Assembly (NCBI GenBank): GCA_015057085.1 | Contig: SVFB01000010.1 | Span: 1 to 64,000 of the forward strand | Direction: 5' to 3' | Origin: Lachnospiraceae bacterium | GTDB lineage: Bacteria > Bacillota > Clostridia > Lachnospirales > Lachnospiraceae | DNA length: 64,000 bases | Part shown: positions 43,156 to 52,125 of the stretch, piece after piece | Position numbering within the stretch: the stretch's first letter is position 1 | Layout: every line of letters starts with the position of its first letter | Notes under the pieces: generated by a model | Seen by the model: the letters and a program-made list of their open reading frames with translations, nothing else | What the model was told of the DNA's origin: nothing | The model's database searches: none | Made by a program: the position numbers and the translations under genes

Positions 43156-43372
43156 GGAAATCATAATAAAACTATACATATAAATGTATCACTAGATTTG
43201 GTACAACACCTGATTCCAACATAAAAGTGAATTAAATACAAACATAAATGAATCCCACATCAATACAAATCTCTTAACACAAATATGCTTACTTGCTACA
43301 ATCTAATCATTAGTAAATCATATATTTGAAATGTGATAATCTCATTCCAAATCAAAAGCTGTATAAATCTGT

Positions 43373-43489
43373 GCGCATCCTCGCGGAGCGTTTAACTCAG
43401 TCGGAGCTTATACCCAGACTGAGTATAGTTTATCATACCCCCACATACGCTAACGCTTAGAGGTATGGGATTTCTCCGACTGAGTTAAA
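43373..43489 (+). repeat. Structured intergenic repeat, copy C (3' part, expanded)
   Basis: Begins with the exact linker GCGCATCCTCGCGGAGCG. Then TTTAACTCAGTCGGAG pairs over 16 bp with CTCCGACTGAGTTAAA 67 bases on. Between the arms lies a second partial partner (GACTGAG) and a smaller hairpin CATACCCC.../GAGGTATGGG. Hairpins 1 and 2 of the complete copies are absent. Confidence 0.8.
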
Positions 43490-44109
43490 CCTTATTTCTA
43501 CATCTATATAAATTCAGTAATAAGTAACATCTCGTAGAAAAAAATATAAAACAAATACAACAATCAATTACAAAGAGAAAATCCAAAAATTATAAGAATA
43601 CTAAGTTATGGATCTAACTGATTATCTAATATAAATCAAAGAAATTCTAAAGATAATCTAAGAAAACAGCAAAGTATATAAGCATAAACGAATCATTTGA
43701 TAAATACTTTCAGCCATAACCATTAGCAACACAATATACAATTATAAAAATTAAATGAAGGGAAATACCAAGGTATCAGAATATATGATAGAACTTCATC
43801 TACAAATCATAAATATCATAAGAAATATATAGCGTATCAAACAAGTTAAATAGAAGCCAATGCAGCCGGCTCATCTATTGTTCTTATTAATTGCAAATAC
43901 AACAAATGATCATAATCCAGGATATAAAAGCATTCTCTGATTTCACATATAGCTAATTACTCATAAAGTTTGTTAGGCAGAAGCTTATTTCACATAATTC
44001 ATGTGAACATATAATTGCCTAAAGGGCTGCAGAAACAAAGCTAAAAAGAACTAACACAAATGAGACGATCCAATAATCCCTATAGATCAGAACTAAGCAA
44101 TATCGATAA

Positions 44110-44219
44110 TAAGCGGAGCTCTTATCTCAGTCGGAGATTATAGTCCCGACTGAGACCAGTTTGTTAAATTCCTAACTTCGCTTTGCTTAGAGGAAGGGGT
44201 CTTATCCGACTGAGATAAA
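44110..44219 (+). repeat. Structured intergenic repeat, copy D (3' part, expanded)
   Basis: The linker is reduced to AAGCGGAGCTC, keeping the CGGAG loop. TTATCTCAGTCGGA pairs with a distal TCCGACTGAGATAA and also with a proximal CCGACTGAG. It has the same expanded plan as copy C (inner CGCTTTGCTTAGAGGAAGGGG). It ends two bases before parS site 3. Confidence 0.78.
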
Positions 44220-44221
44220 AA

Positions 44222-44237
44222 TGTTTCACGTGAAACA
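44222..44237. promoter_or_regulatory. parS site 3 (perfect)
   Basis: TGTTTCACGTGAAACA, directly next to structured repeat copy D and about 95 bases from the DegU-like gene's stop. Confidence 0.95.
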
Positions 44238-44290
44238 TTATATGGTATATAACATAGCATTTCTAACACAAAATAACACAAGATATAGAA

Positions 44291-44318
44291 AGACCCCGCT
44301 CTAACGAGCGAGGTCTCA
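44291..44318 (-). terminator. Terminator of the two-component operon
   Basis: AGACCTCGCTC-GTTA-GAGCGGGGTCT followed by TTCTATAT on the minus strand, just after the response-regulator stop. Confidence 0.78.
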
Positions 44319-44331
44319 ATCTGTCATTCTA

Positions 44332-44976
44332 TCAAATCTTTACTAAATTATTTCTAATTGCAAAAACTGCAGCCTGTGTACGATCCGTAACTTCTAACTT
44401 TTTAAAGATATTAGAAACATGGTTTTTAACAGTTCTCTCTGAGATATCAAGTTTTTCAGCAATTTCTTTATTATACATTCCAACAGAAAGGAGCTTTAAT
44501 ACTTCGATTTCTCTTCTGGTTAATTCATCGATTCTTGCTTCATCATCATTCTTCTCAATCATCTTAGAATTCAATGCAGGAATCAAACTTGGCTGGATAT
44601 AATTCTGTCCGGAAGCAACAGCAAAAATTGCTTTCTTTAATTCTGCAGATTCAGAATCTTTAAGGACATATCCATCAACTCCAATATCAACTGCTTTCAT
44701 TAAATATTCAACTTCGTTATGAACAGTTAATACCAATACTTTAACTCGAATTCTTCTTTCCTTTAATGCAGCGAGAACTTCAAGTCCATTCATCACCGGC
44801 ATATTAATATCAAGTAATAAAACATCAGGTCTAACAGTGGCCAAACGATCAAGACATTCCTGTCCGTTTTCTGCTTCTGCGATAACCTTAATGTCTCCAT
44901 CAAGTTCTAATAAATTTTTTAATCCTTCACGAATCATAGAATGATCATCGGTGATCATAATCTTAAGTGCGGCCAT
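44332..44976 (-). CDS. NarL/FixJ family response regulator (DegU-like)
   Basis: 214 aa. Receiver domain, about residues 1-120, with the acidic pair TDDHSM, the phospho-acceptor in LLLDINMPVMNG, and VLVLTVH and KD motifs; C-terminal LuxR-type HTH (LTRREIEVLKLLSVGMYNKEIAEKL, RTVKNHVSNIFKKL). It is phosphorylated by the kinase directly upstream; start and stop abut (44976/44977). The DegS-like nature of the kinase suggests a DegU-type role, but targets are unknown. Confidence 0.93.
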   Translation of the reverse strand: MAALKIMITDDHSMIREGLKNLLELDGDIKVIAEAENGQECLDRLATVRPDVLLLDINMPVMNGLEVLAALKERRIRVKVLVLTVHNEVEYLMKAVDIGVDGYVLKDSESAELKKAIFAVASGQNYIQPSLIPALNSKMIEKNDDEARIDELTRREIEVLKLLSVGMYNKEIAEKLDISERTVKNHVSNIFKKLEVTDRTQAAVFAIRNNLVKI

Positions 44977-46005
44977 TTACTTACCCTCCTCCTTATTGAC
45001 CGGTATGGTTACCGATATTTTACAGCCATTTCCAATAGATGAATCTACATCAATTGTACCTGATAACAGATAGACTCTTTCTCTCATCATTGACATTCCA
45101 AATCCGGAATTATCCTGACGAGGTGATTCAGGCACTTGGCCCAGATCAAATCCTTTTCCATCATCCTCAATTACCAAACAAAGTTCATGCTCACCATAAG
45201 TCATATTGACTGCGAGGTTATCTGCTTCAGCATGTTTAATTGCATTATTACAGCCTTCTTGAATAATACGAAGAAGTGTAAGCGAAACAACGCTATTTAA
45301 TTTGAATGGTTCACCCTCAACTTCATATGTGATATGAAGAGGTGTTTGAAGACGGTACTTATCCAAGAAGCGTTCCACTGTCACATCAAATCCAATATCA
45401 TCAAAAGACATCGGGCGAAGATCATAAATCATCTTACGAGTATCATCAATAATCGCACGAAGTGTCTTCGACAAAGCAGATAATTCTAATCGACAGCGAA
45501 TCACATCTACATCCATCAGCTTCATACATAATTCAGATTTATGTACAAGTGAAGTAAGATTCTGGACTGTAGAATCATGAAGATCTCTTGCAATTCTTTG
45601 TCTTTCATTTTCCTGAGTTTCTAAAAGAGCCAAACGAAATTTAGGTGAAAGTTCCTCTTCATCTTCATCTTCCAATAAAGGAAGAATATCTTCCCTGGAG
45701 ACTTTAATTACGCTATTGATTTCATCAACCTTACGATCAATTTTTGCAAGTTCACTATCAACGATTTTCAGTTGTCTTGAAATCTCTTTCTGTTCTTCTG
45801 CTAACTCTTGAATCTTCTCTTTATTAAAAAGATTCACTTCTCTAGGTGTGAAAGCTTCAAGATTTGGATCCTCCGATTCTTGAAGCAACTGAATCATCTG
45901 TATATTTTCTTTTAATTTATTTTGAAAGTCAGTCTTCTTTTTTAAGAGGATAATTCGATCCTCATGAAACTGCTCTTTCGTCTTTTCTAAATATTCTTTA
46001 ACCAT
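44977..46005 (-). CDS. Cytoplasmic sensor histidine kinase (DegS-like)
   Basis: 342 aa with no TM helix. An N-terminal coiled-coil of about 130 residues (as in DegS) precedes a HisKA_3 dimerisation domain with the phospho-histidine in RQRIARDLHDSTVQNL and an HATPase_c domain (EGCNNAIKHAEA, EDDGKGFDLGQ, GFGMSMMRERV). It senses an internal signal and passes phosphate to the adjacent response regulator. A dyad GATACTACT-AA-AGTACTATC lies before its start. Confidence 0.93.
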   Translation of the reverse strand: MVKEYLEKTKEQFHEDRIILLKKKTDFQNKLKENIQMIQLLQESEDPNLEAFTPREVNLFNKEKIQELAEEQKEISRQLKIVDSELAKIDRKVDEINSVIKVSREDILPLLEDEDEEELSPKFRLALLETQENERQRIARDLHDSTVQNLTSLVHKSELCMKLMDVDVIRCRLELSALSKTLRAIIDDTRKMIYDLRPMSFDDIGFDVTVERFLDKYRLQTPLHITYEVEGEPFKLNSVVSLTLLRIIQEGCNNAIKHAEADNLAVNMTYGEHELCLVIEDDGKGFDLGQVPESPRQDNSGFGMSMMRERVYLLSGTIDVDSSIGNGCKISVTIPVNKEEGK

Positions 46006-46035
46006 TATATTTTCACCGAACGAATGTTTGGGTAT

Positions 46036-46055
46036 GATACTACTAAAGTACTATC
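46036..46055. promoter_or_regulatory. Inverted repeat in the divergent kinase/hydrolase promoter region
   Basis: GATACTACT-AA-AGTACTATC is a near-perfect 9-bp dyad (one mismatch) 30 bases upstream of the kinase start; it is a candidate regulator site, possibly for the response regulator itself. Confidence 0.4.
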
Positions 46056-46105
46056 ACAGTATACAATAATTTTTAAATATTGAAAAGACAAAAAACAAAA
46101 ATTAA

Positions 46106-46133
46106 TTGAGTATATATTGCAAAATGATATAAT
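46106..46133 (+). promoter_or_regulatory. Promoter of the alpha/beta hydrolase-like gene
   Basis: TTGAGT and TATAAT with 16-base spacing, about 50 bases before the ATG at 46186. Confidence 0.6.
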
Positions 46134-46185
46134 AAAAGTAACCTAAAAACAGATTTATTTATGATCAACTCATAAGGAGGTTCTT

Positions 46186-47145
46186 ATGGGAAAAAATAAG
46201 TGGAAAGCGGCAGCGGTTGTCATATCCGGATCACTTGCAGCAATGCATCTCTACAACCGCTTCATAGCAAAAGCTGCTACACAAAACAATCGACTTCCGG
46301 ATAATCATGGTGACTATTTTGAATGGACACAGGGAAGAATTTTCTACACCAAACGCGGAAATGGAAAACCAATTCTCCTGGTTCATGATGTGGATCCAAC
46401 AGGTTCTGCAGCAGAATGGTACAAAATCACAAATACATTAGCAAAGAATCATACTGTCTACACAATTGATCTTTTAGGTTGTGGTCGTTCTGACAAACCT
46501 GGATTGGAATATAATAATTATTTGTACGCACAGATGATTACTGCTTTTGTCACAAAAGTTATCAAAGAAAAGACGGATGTGATTGCTAGCAATTTAGCAT
46601 CATCCTTTATTATGACTGCAAGTGTGTTGGACGAAAACTTATTTGAACATATCATTTGCATTAATCCGACACCAATTGCACAATTAGAAATTACACCGGA
46701 TAAAATTTCGAGATTTAGAAAAGGACTGATTGATCTTCCAATCATCGGAACTTTCCTTTACAACATATTAAGCAGTCCTCTTCATCTGGATACAATTTGT
46801 AAGGAATTTTATTTTTCAAAAATCGAACATGTAACTCCAGAATTAAAGGATACTTTCTATGAAGCCTCGCATTTAAAAAACAGCAGAGGAAAATATTTAC
46901 TTTCAAGCATATTTGGAAATTATATGAATGTAAATATCAAACATGCCTTGAAGAAAATCAAGAAACCAATTTGTATCATCGGAAGTAGACAGCTGCCAAT
47001 GAATCGAGAGTATTTGGCTGAATACGAAAAGCTAAATCGCAAATTTGATGTTACTATGATTTCAGGGGCAAAAAATTATCCGCAATTGGAAATTCCAGAG
47101 AAGACATTGAGAATCATCCAAGATTTCTTAAAAGAAGAAATTTAA
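46186..47145 (+). CDS. Membrane-anchored alpha/beta hydrolase-fold protein, catalytic triad apparently missing
   Basis: 319 aa. An N-terminal hydrophobic segment (AAAVVISGSLAAMHLY) is followed by an alpha/beta-hydrolase domain (PILLVHDVDPTGSAAEWY, TVYTIDLLGCGRSDKP). The nucleophile elbow, normally GxSxG, reads ASNLASS with Asn at the serine position; the acid segment is IGSRQLPM instead of GxxDxx; and the histidine segment is SGAKNYPQLE. All three triad positions seem lost, so it may be a binding or structural protein. AAGGAGG precedes the ATG. Confidence 0.88.
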   Translation: MGKNKWKAAAVVISGSLAAMHLYNRFIAKAATQNNRLPDNHGDYFEWTQGRIFYTKRGNGKPILLVHDVDPTGSAAEWYKITNTLAKNHTVYTIDLLGCGRSDKPGLEYNNYLYAQMITAFVTKVIKEKTDVIASNLASSFIMTASVLDENLFEHIICINPTPIAQLEITPDKISRFRKGLIDLPIIGTFLYNILSSPLHLDTICKEFYFSKIEHVTPELKDTFYEASHLKNSRGKYLLSSIFGNYMNVNIKHALKKIKKPICIIGSRQLPMNREYLAEYEKLNRKFDVTMISGAKNYPQLEIPEKTLRIIQDFLKEEI

Positions 47146-47152
47146 TTAGAAC

Positions 47153-47288
47153 AAAGAGTTGCACAGCAACTCTTTGCGCGCTGATGCGCGCAAGCATTAG
47201 CTTGCATATTCATCTGCGCACCAGTCGCATCCTGCACGGAGTGCTTTTGTATAATAGGAAATTCGAAGGAATTTCCTATTATACAAAA
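47153..47288 (+). repeat. Structured intergenic repeat, copy E (complete, divergent)
   Basis: Begins 7 bases after the hydrolase stop. Hairpin 1 AAAGAGTTGC-ACA-GCAACTCTTT. Hairpin 2 GCGC ... GATG, inner GCAAGC-ATTA-GCTTGC, ATATT, CATC, bulged T, GCGC. Linker ATCCTGCACGGAGTGC, where GCA/TGC flank the CGGAG loop (CG/CG in other copies). Hairpin 3 is a long perfect stem around GTATAATAGGAAATT. Same plan as copies A and B with almost entirely different stem sequences. Confidence 0.78.
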
Positions 47289-47331
47289 AAGTCCGCTTTA
47301 TCAATCAAGATAAAAGCGGACTTTTATAATC
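47286..47331. terminator. Bidirectional terminator between the hydrolase-like gene and rsmG
   Basis: AAAAAAGTCCGCTTTATC ... GATAAAAGCGGACTTTT forms a stem with A/T tails on both sides, between two convergent genes. Confidence 0.85.
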
Positions 47332-47334
47332 ATA

Positions 47335-48048
47335 TTATAAAGGATCTTTCGTAGGTGTACCGGCCTTTCTAGGATAAATCTTTTTTGTTGATAAAACTTT
47401 TTGAATCACAACAAAACTTCTGGAATTTTCTCCCATAATAAAATGATCCACCTTAGAAATCTTTCCACCTAATTTCGAAATCGCATTTTTAGATGCATTC
47501 ACCTCTTCTTCGCAATCTCCACCTTTGTAAGAAATAAATTGACCATTCACTTTTACAAAAGGAAGGCAATATTCACTGAGAGAAGAAAGATTCGCAACAG
47601 CACGAGAAACACATAAATCATATTGCTCACGATGTTTAGGATTCCGACCTAAGTCCTCAGCTCTGCTATGAATCGCTTGAATATTCTTCAATGATAATTC
47701 GGAAATGACTTCATTTAAAAAGCCAACACGTTTATTCAAAGAATCTACCAAAGTAATATCCAACTCAGGAAATGCAATTTTCAAAGGAATTCCGGGAAAT
47801 CCGGCTCCTGTTCCTAAATCCAAAACCTTTTGATGAGAATGAACATCAAAAACACGACAAAGGGAAATGCTATCAAGAAAATGTTTTTCGATTACTTCAT
47901 CAAATTCCGTAATCGCAGTCAAATTCATGACTTTGTTTTTTTCAACCAGCATCTCATAAAATTTTAAAAATGATTGCACCTGCAAATCATCTAAGCATAT
48001 TCCCAAATCAGAAGATGCTTTTAAAAAGTATTCAACATTATAATTCAT
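47335..48048 (-). CDS. rsmG: 16S rRNA (guanine(527)-N7)-methyltransferase
   Basis: About 237 aa. SAM-binding LDLGTGAGFPGIPL, the preceding NLTAIT...EKHFLDSI segment and the CVSRAVANLSSL motif identify RsmG (GidB), which methylates G527 of 16S rRNA. The ORF-track start is a TTG just after the mnmG stop; the ATG at 48048 matches family length better, although its ribosome site (AGAAAGTG) is weak. It follows mnmG as in many bacteria. Confidence 0.95.
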   Translation of the reverse strand: MNYNVEYFLKASSDLGICLDDLQVQSFLKFYEMLVEKNKVMNLTAITEFDEVIEKHFLDSISLCRVFDVHSHQKVLDLGTGAGFPGIPLKIAFPELDITLVDSLNKRVGFLNEVISELSLKNIQAIHSRAEDLGRNPKHREQYDLCVSRAVANLSSLSEYCLPFVKVNGQFISYKGGDCEEEVNASKNAISKLGGKISKVDHFIMGENSRSFVVIQKVLSTKKIYPRKAGTPTKDPL

Positions 48049-48078
48049 AAAATTCACTTTCTGTTCATCAATCAAGAC

Positions 48079-49992
48079 TTAAGCATTTTGATTATGATAA
48101 TATGTCTCCAAATAAATCAAAAGGACAGAAACATCAGCAGGACTTACCCCGGAAATACGGGAAGCCTGACCAATGGACTCAGGCTGTAATTCATTTAATT
48201 TTTGTCTTGCCTCTGTACGAAGATTTGATACATTATCATAATCAAAAGGAACAGGAAGCTTTTTCTTTTCAAGCTTCTTAAATTGCTCAACCTGTTTCAT
48301 CTGACGAGAAATATAGCCATCATATTTAATAAAAATATTTACCTGCTCTCGCACTTCAAAAGGAAGTTCAGGTCTGTCCGGATCTAATTCTGCTAATTTA
48401 TCATAATCCAATTCCGGGCGACGAATTAAATCAGCAAGAGAAGCACCTGTATTAAGAGGAATGCTTCCATACTTTTGCAATACTTTAGAAACAGATTCTC
48501 TGGCTCCAACCTTCACCTCTTTCACGCGTTCAACCTCAGCAGCAATCATCTTTTCTTTCTTGCAAACCCAGTCATAGCGATCCTGTGGAATCAAACCAAC
48601 TTCGTATCCTTTCTTGGTCAAACGAAGATCTGCATTATCCTGACGAAGAAGTAAACGATACTCTGCTCTCGAAGTCATCATTCGATAAGGCTCTCTGGTT
48701 CCTTTTGTTACCAGATCATCAATCAAAACTCCAATATAGCTTTCAGAACGATCCATCACAAGCGGTTCTCTGCCCTTAAGTTTCATTGCCGCATTAATAC
48801 CGGCCACGAGACCTTGGCAAGCAGCCTCCTCATAACCGGAACTTCCGTTGAACTGTCCGCCGGCGAACAATCCTGAAATCTTTTTAAATTCCAATGAAGG
48901 CTTAAGCTGCATCGGATTAATACAATCATATTCAATAGCATAAGCATTTCTGACAATCACACAATGCTCAAGTCCGGGAAGGGTGCGATACATTTCATGC
49001 TGCACATCTTCAGGCAAAGAAGAAGACATACCGCCAACATACATTTCATTTGTATGAATTCCTTCAGGCTCAATAAAAATCTGATGACGATCTCGATCCG
49101 CAAATTTCACAACTTTATCCTCAATCGAAGGACAATAGCGCGGTCCGGTACCTTCAATGATACCGGCATAAATCGGCGAGCGATCCAGATTATTGCGAAT
49201 AATCTCATGTGTTTTCTCATTTGTATATGTCAACCAGCAAGAAACCTGCTCTTTTTGAACAGATTCCGGATCTGTTGTAAATGAAAAAGGAACCACACGT
49301 TCATCGCCAAACTGCTCTTCCATTTTTGAATAATCAATACTTCTGCCATCAATACGAGCAGGCGTTCCTGTCTTAAATCGATACATTTCGATTCCATGTT
49401 CTTTCAAAGAAGAAGTTAAATGTGTTGCAGCAGAAAGACCATTTGGACCGGTATAAGTAATCATCTCTCCCGTGAGACATCTTGCGCCAAGATAAGTTCC
49501 TGTACATAACACAACTGCCTTCGTGTGATACATAAATTCTGAAACAGTTTTAACACCGCAGATTTTCATACCTTCCTCGGTATCTTCCGTTACAATTTCT
49601 GAAACTTCAGCCTGACGAATTGTTAAATGATCCGTACTCTGAAGAGTCTGACGCATAGCCATACTATAATCAGACTTATCAGCCTGGGCTCTCAAAGAAT
49701 GAACCGCCGGACCTTTTGATTTATTTAACATCTTGGATTGGATAAAAGTCTTATCAATATTTTTACCCATTTCTCCGCCAAGTGCATCGATTTCGCGAAC
49801 CAAGTGACCCTTCGAACTTCCTCCGATATTAGGATTACAAGGCATCATTGCAATACTATCAACACTGACCGTGAAAATAATGGTTTCTAATCCAAGTCTT
49901 GCACAAGCCAAAGCAGCTTCACATCCAGCATGACCTGCTCCGACAACTGCCACATCATAAAATTCTTCTTTAAAATTATTTTGTTCTACCAT
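48079..49992 (-). CDS. mnmG: tRNA uridine-5-carboxymethylaminomethyl modification enzyme MnmG
   Basis: 637 aa, full length. FAD site [17 protein letters not shown] near residue 12, the [23 protein letters not shown] signature, and the C-terminal GidA helical domain. With MnmE it makes the cmnm5U modification at wobble U34. It lies 5 bases after mnmE in the standard mnmE-mnmG-rsmG order. Confidence 0.98.
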   Translation of the reverse strand: MVEQNNFKEEFYDVAVVGAGHAGCEAALACARLGLETIIFTVSVDSIAMMPCNPNIGGSSKGHLVREIDALGGEMGKNIDKTFIQSKMLNKSKGPAVHSLRAQADKSDYSMAMRQTLQSTDHLTIRQAEVSEIVTEDTEEGMKICGVKTVSEFMYHTKAVVLCTGTYLGARCLTGEMITYTGPNGLSAATHLTSSLKEHGIEMYRFKTGTPARIDGRSIDYSKMEEQFGDERVVPFSFTTDPESVQKEQVSCWLTYTNEKTHEIIRNNLDRSPIYAGIIEGTGPRYCPSIEDKVVKFADRDRHQIFIEPEGIHTNEMYVGGMSSSLPEDVQHEMYRTLPGLEHCVIVRNAYAIEYDCINPMQLKPSLEFKKISGLFAGGQFNGSSGYEEAACQGLVAGINAAMKLKGREPLVMDRSESYIGVLIDDLVTKGTREPYRMMTSRAEYRLLLRQDNADLRLTKKGYEVGLIPQDRYDWVCKKEKMIAAEVERVKEVKVGARESVSKVLQKYGSIPLNTGASLADLIRRPELDYDKLAELDPDRPELPFEVREQVNIFIKYDGYISRQMKQVEQFKKLEKKKLPVPFDYDNVSNLRTEARQKLNELQPESIGQASRISGVSPADVSVLLIYLETYYHNQNA

Positions 49993-49997
49993 GATTC

Positions 49998-51374
49998 TTA
50001 TTTACCCATACAGAATTTCGAGAATATTTCTTCAACTAAATCATCTCCAACCGAAGCGCCAATGATCATTCCCAATTCTTCATACGCATTCATCAAATCC
50101 ACAGAATAAAAATCCTCCGGCATTTGATTTTCAATGCTTCGCAATACCAAATTTAAACTATTCACTGCCTCTTGTAAAGAAGCTTTATGACGAACATTCG
50201 TCACATAAACCTGATCATTATAAGTAATATCGCCGGACATAAACATGGAATGAACCAACTTTTCCAGTTCATCAATTCCGGTATTTTCCTTTGCCGAAAT
50301 AGAAAGCACAGGAAGATTTGTCATCTCCCTAATCTCTTCCATTGTAACTTTTCCGGAAAGATCAGACTTATTTAAAAGCACAATAGCTTTTTTATCAACC
50401 AGATAAGATAACAGTTCTTTCACATCAGAATCTATTTCATCCGAAGAATCCACAACATAGATAATTAAATCAGCTCCATCAGCCTCCTGCATCGCCTTAT
50501 CCACGCCGATTTTTTCAACAACATCATCTGTTTTGCGAATTCCTGCAGTATCCATAACATTTAAAGTCAAACCATTTAAATGAATCTGCTCTGAAAGCAC
50601 ATCTCTTGTAGTACCAGCAATATCCGTCACAATTGCTCGTTCATAACCAAGCAATGCATTTAAAAGAGAAGATTTACCAACATTTGGTTTTCCGAGAATG
50701 ACGGTATTGATGCCTTCTTTTAAAACACGACCATTGTCAGCCGTACTCAAAAGAGTCTCAAGATTAGCAATCACATTCTTTATTTTATTTGCCAATTGTT
50801 CCGGATAATCTTCTAACGAAAAATGCTCAGGATCATCTAATGCTGATTCAATGAATGCCATTTCATGCAAAATGATATTACGAAGTTCATTAATTTTATC
50901 AGAAAGTCGACCGGATAACTGATCCATAGAACTTTTTAAAGCAAATTGATTCTGAGAATCAATAATATCCATAACTGATTCAGCCTGAGAAAGATCAATT
51001 CTTCCGTTCAAAAAAGCACGCTTTGTAAACTCACCCGGTTCCGCCAGGCGAGCTCCGGCTTTTATCACAGCTTCCAAAATCTTTTGCATTACAAACACAC
51101 CGCCGTGACAATCAATTTCCACTGAATCCTCGGCAGTATAAGAATGAGGTCCTCTCATCAAAAGAACCATCACTTCATCGATTCTTTCATCGCCATCATA
51201 AATATATCCATAATGAATGGTATGGGTATCACAGTTGGAAAGGCGCTTTCCTTCCTTTGGCGAACGATATATTTTATCCGCAACCGAAAAAGCATTTTCT
51301 CCGCTGATGCGGATAATACCGATTCCCGATGGTGATAAAGCAGTTGCAATTGCACAGATTGTATCTTTCTTCAT
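49998..51374 (-). CDS. mnmE: tRNA modification GTPase MnmE
   Basis: 458 aa. An N-terminal folate-binding domain ([22 protein letters not shown]), helical domain, and inserted G domain with G1 [11 protein letters not shown]3 DTAGIR, G4 NKSDL, and the C-terminal CxGK-type end FCMGK. With MnmG it modifies wobble uridines. The start at 51374 has AAAGGA upstream; the ORF-track start two codons earlier is a TTG. Confidence 0.98.
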   Translation of the reverse strand: MKKDTICAIATALSPSGIGIIRISGENAFSVADKIYRSPKEGKRLSNCDTHTIHYGYIYDGDERIDEVMVLLMRGPHSYTAEDSVEIDCHGGVFVMQKILEAVIKAGARLAEPGEFTKRAFLNGRIDLSQAESVMDIIDSQNQFALKSSMDQLSGRLSDKINELRNIILHEMAFIESALDDPEHFSLEDYPEQLANKIKNVIANLETLLSTADNGRVLKEGINTVILGKPNVGKSSLLNALLGYERAIVTDIAGTTRDVLSEQIHLNGLTLNVMDTAGIRKTDDVVEKIGVDKAMQEADGADLIIYVVDSSDEIDSDVKELLSYLVDKKAIVLLNKSDLSGKVTMEEIREMTNLPVLSISAKENTGIDELEKLVHSMFMSGDITYNDQVYVTNVRHKASLQEAVNSLNLVLRSIENQMPEDFYSVDLMNAYEELGMIIGASVGDDLVEEIFSKFCMGK

Positions 51375-51437
51375 AATCAATCCTTTAAATAAAAATGAAT
51401 GTCTGTATTTTAAACGGAACGTTTACTATTATAAACC

Positions 51438-51470
51438 GAAAAAAAAGGAGTGTCCATATCGGACACTCCC
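51438..51470 (-). terminator. Terminator after jag
   Basis: GGGAGTGTCC-GATAT-GGACACTCC followed by TTTTTTTT on the minus strand, separating the rpmH-rnpA-yidD-yidC-jag operon from mnmE. Confidence 0.88.
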
Positions 51471-51479
51471 AAAATACAG

Positions 51480-52100
51480 TTATTTTAATGTAACAACCAC
51501 ATGTCTGTAAGGTTCTTCACCCTCACTGTGGGTTGTAACGAACTTATCATTCTGAAGAACAGAGTGAATGATTCTTCTTTCATAAGGATTCATTGGCTCA
51601 AGTTCTACAGAACGCTTTGTACGCTTAACCTTGTAAGAAATATTCTTTGCAAGATTTTCAAGGGTTTCTTTTCTGCGCTCTCTGTAATTTTCAGTATCAA
51701 TCTTAACTTTATAGCGATCACTACGCTTCTTGTTTACTGCAAGATTTGCAAGATACTGAAGGGAATCAAGTGTCTGTCCTCTTTTTCCGATGAGGACGCC
51801 CATATCATCACCCTTTAACTCAACATTGATATTCTTATCAGCTTCATCAATTGTTAAATTGATTTCAACATCCATATCCATTGCAGAGAAAACATCATAT
51901 AAGAAACGCTTAACATCAGCATCAACAGAATCTTTTTTGCGAGCTTTGATGACTGCATCTTTGCTTCCGATTCCAAGAAATCCTGAGCTTCCCTTTTCAA
52001 TTACTTCATATTCTAATTCATCAGTGGTAGCAGAAAGTGCTACACATGCATCAGCAATTGCTTCTTCCACTGTCTTTGCGGAAAATTGTGTATATTCCAT
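51480..52100 (-). CDS. jag: RNA-binding protein Jag/KhpB (Jag-N, KH, R3H domains)
   Basis: About 206 aa. Jag-N domain (AKTVEEAIADA, SGFLGIGSKDA), KH domain with GVLIGKRGQTLDSLQYL, and R3H domain with NPYERRIIH. It binds RNA and is linked to cell division and envelope control in Firmicutes. ACGGAGG lies before the ATG at 52100; the ORF track's 33 extra residues overlap yidC. It lies in the conserved order after yidC. Confidence 0.96.
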   Translation of the reverse strand: MEYTQFSAKTVEEAIADACVALSATTDELEYEVIEKGSSGFLGIGSKDAVIKARKKDSVDADVKRFLYDVFSAMDMDVEINLTIDEADKNINVELKGDDMGVLIGKRGQTLDSLQYLANLAVNKKRSDRYKVKIDTENYRERRKETLENLAKNISYKVKRTKRSVELEPMNPYERRIIHSVLQNDKFVTTHSEGEEPYRHVVVTLK

Positions 52101-52125
52101 TTTTCTAACCTCCGTCACGAAATGA

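Larger units (their letters stand above)
42834..44221. other. Gene-free AT-rich tract between parA and the DegU-like gene
   Basis: The gap from 42623 to 44331 is about 1.7 kb, and no ORF in it has a ribosome site or recognisable product. It holds three parS sites, a 14-bp tandem repeat (43073-43155) and two copies of the structured repeat family. The rest is very AT-rich with no feature I can name. It may be decayed sequence or an architectural segment for ParB spreading. Confidence 0.7.

Noticed and set aside
42979-43179. 66-aa minus-strand ORF in the parS desert
   Set aside because: It has no ribosome binding site, is largely made of the 14-bp tandem repeat, and resembles no protein; treated as chance.
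46006-46185. Riboswitch before the alpha/beta hydrolase-like gene
   Set aside because: The leader is short and AT-rich; a plain promoter and ribosome site explain it.
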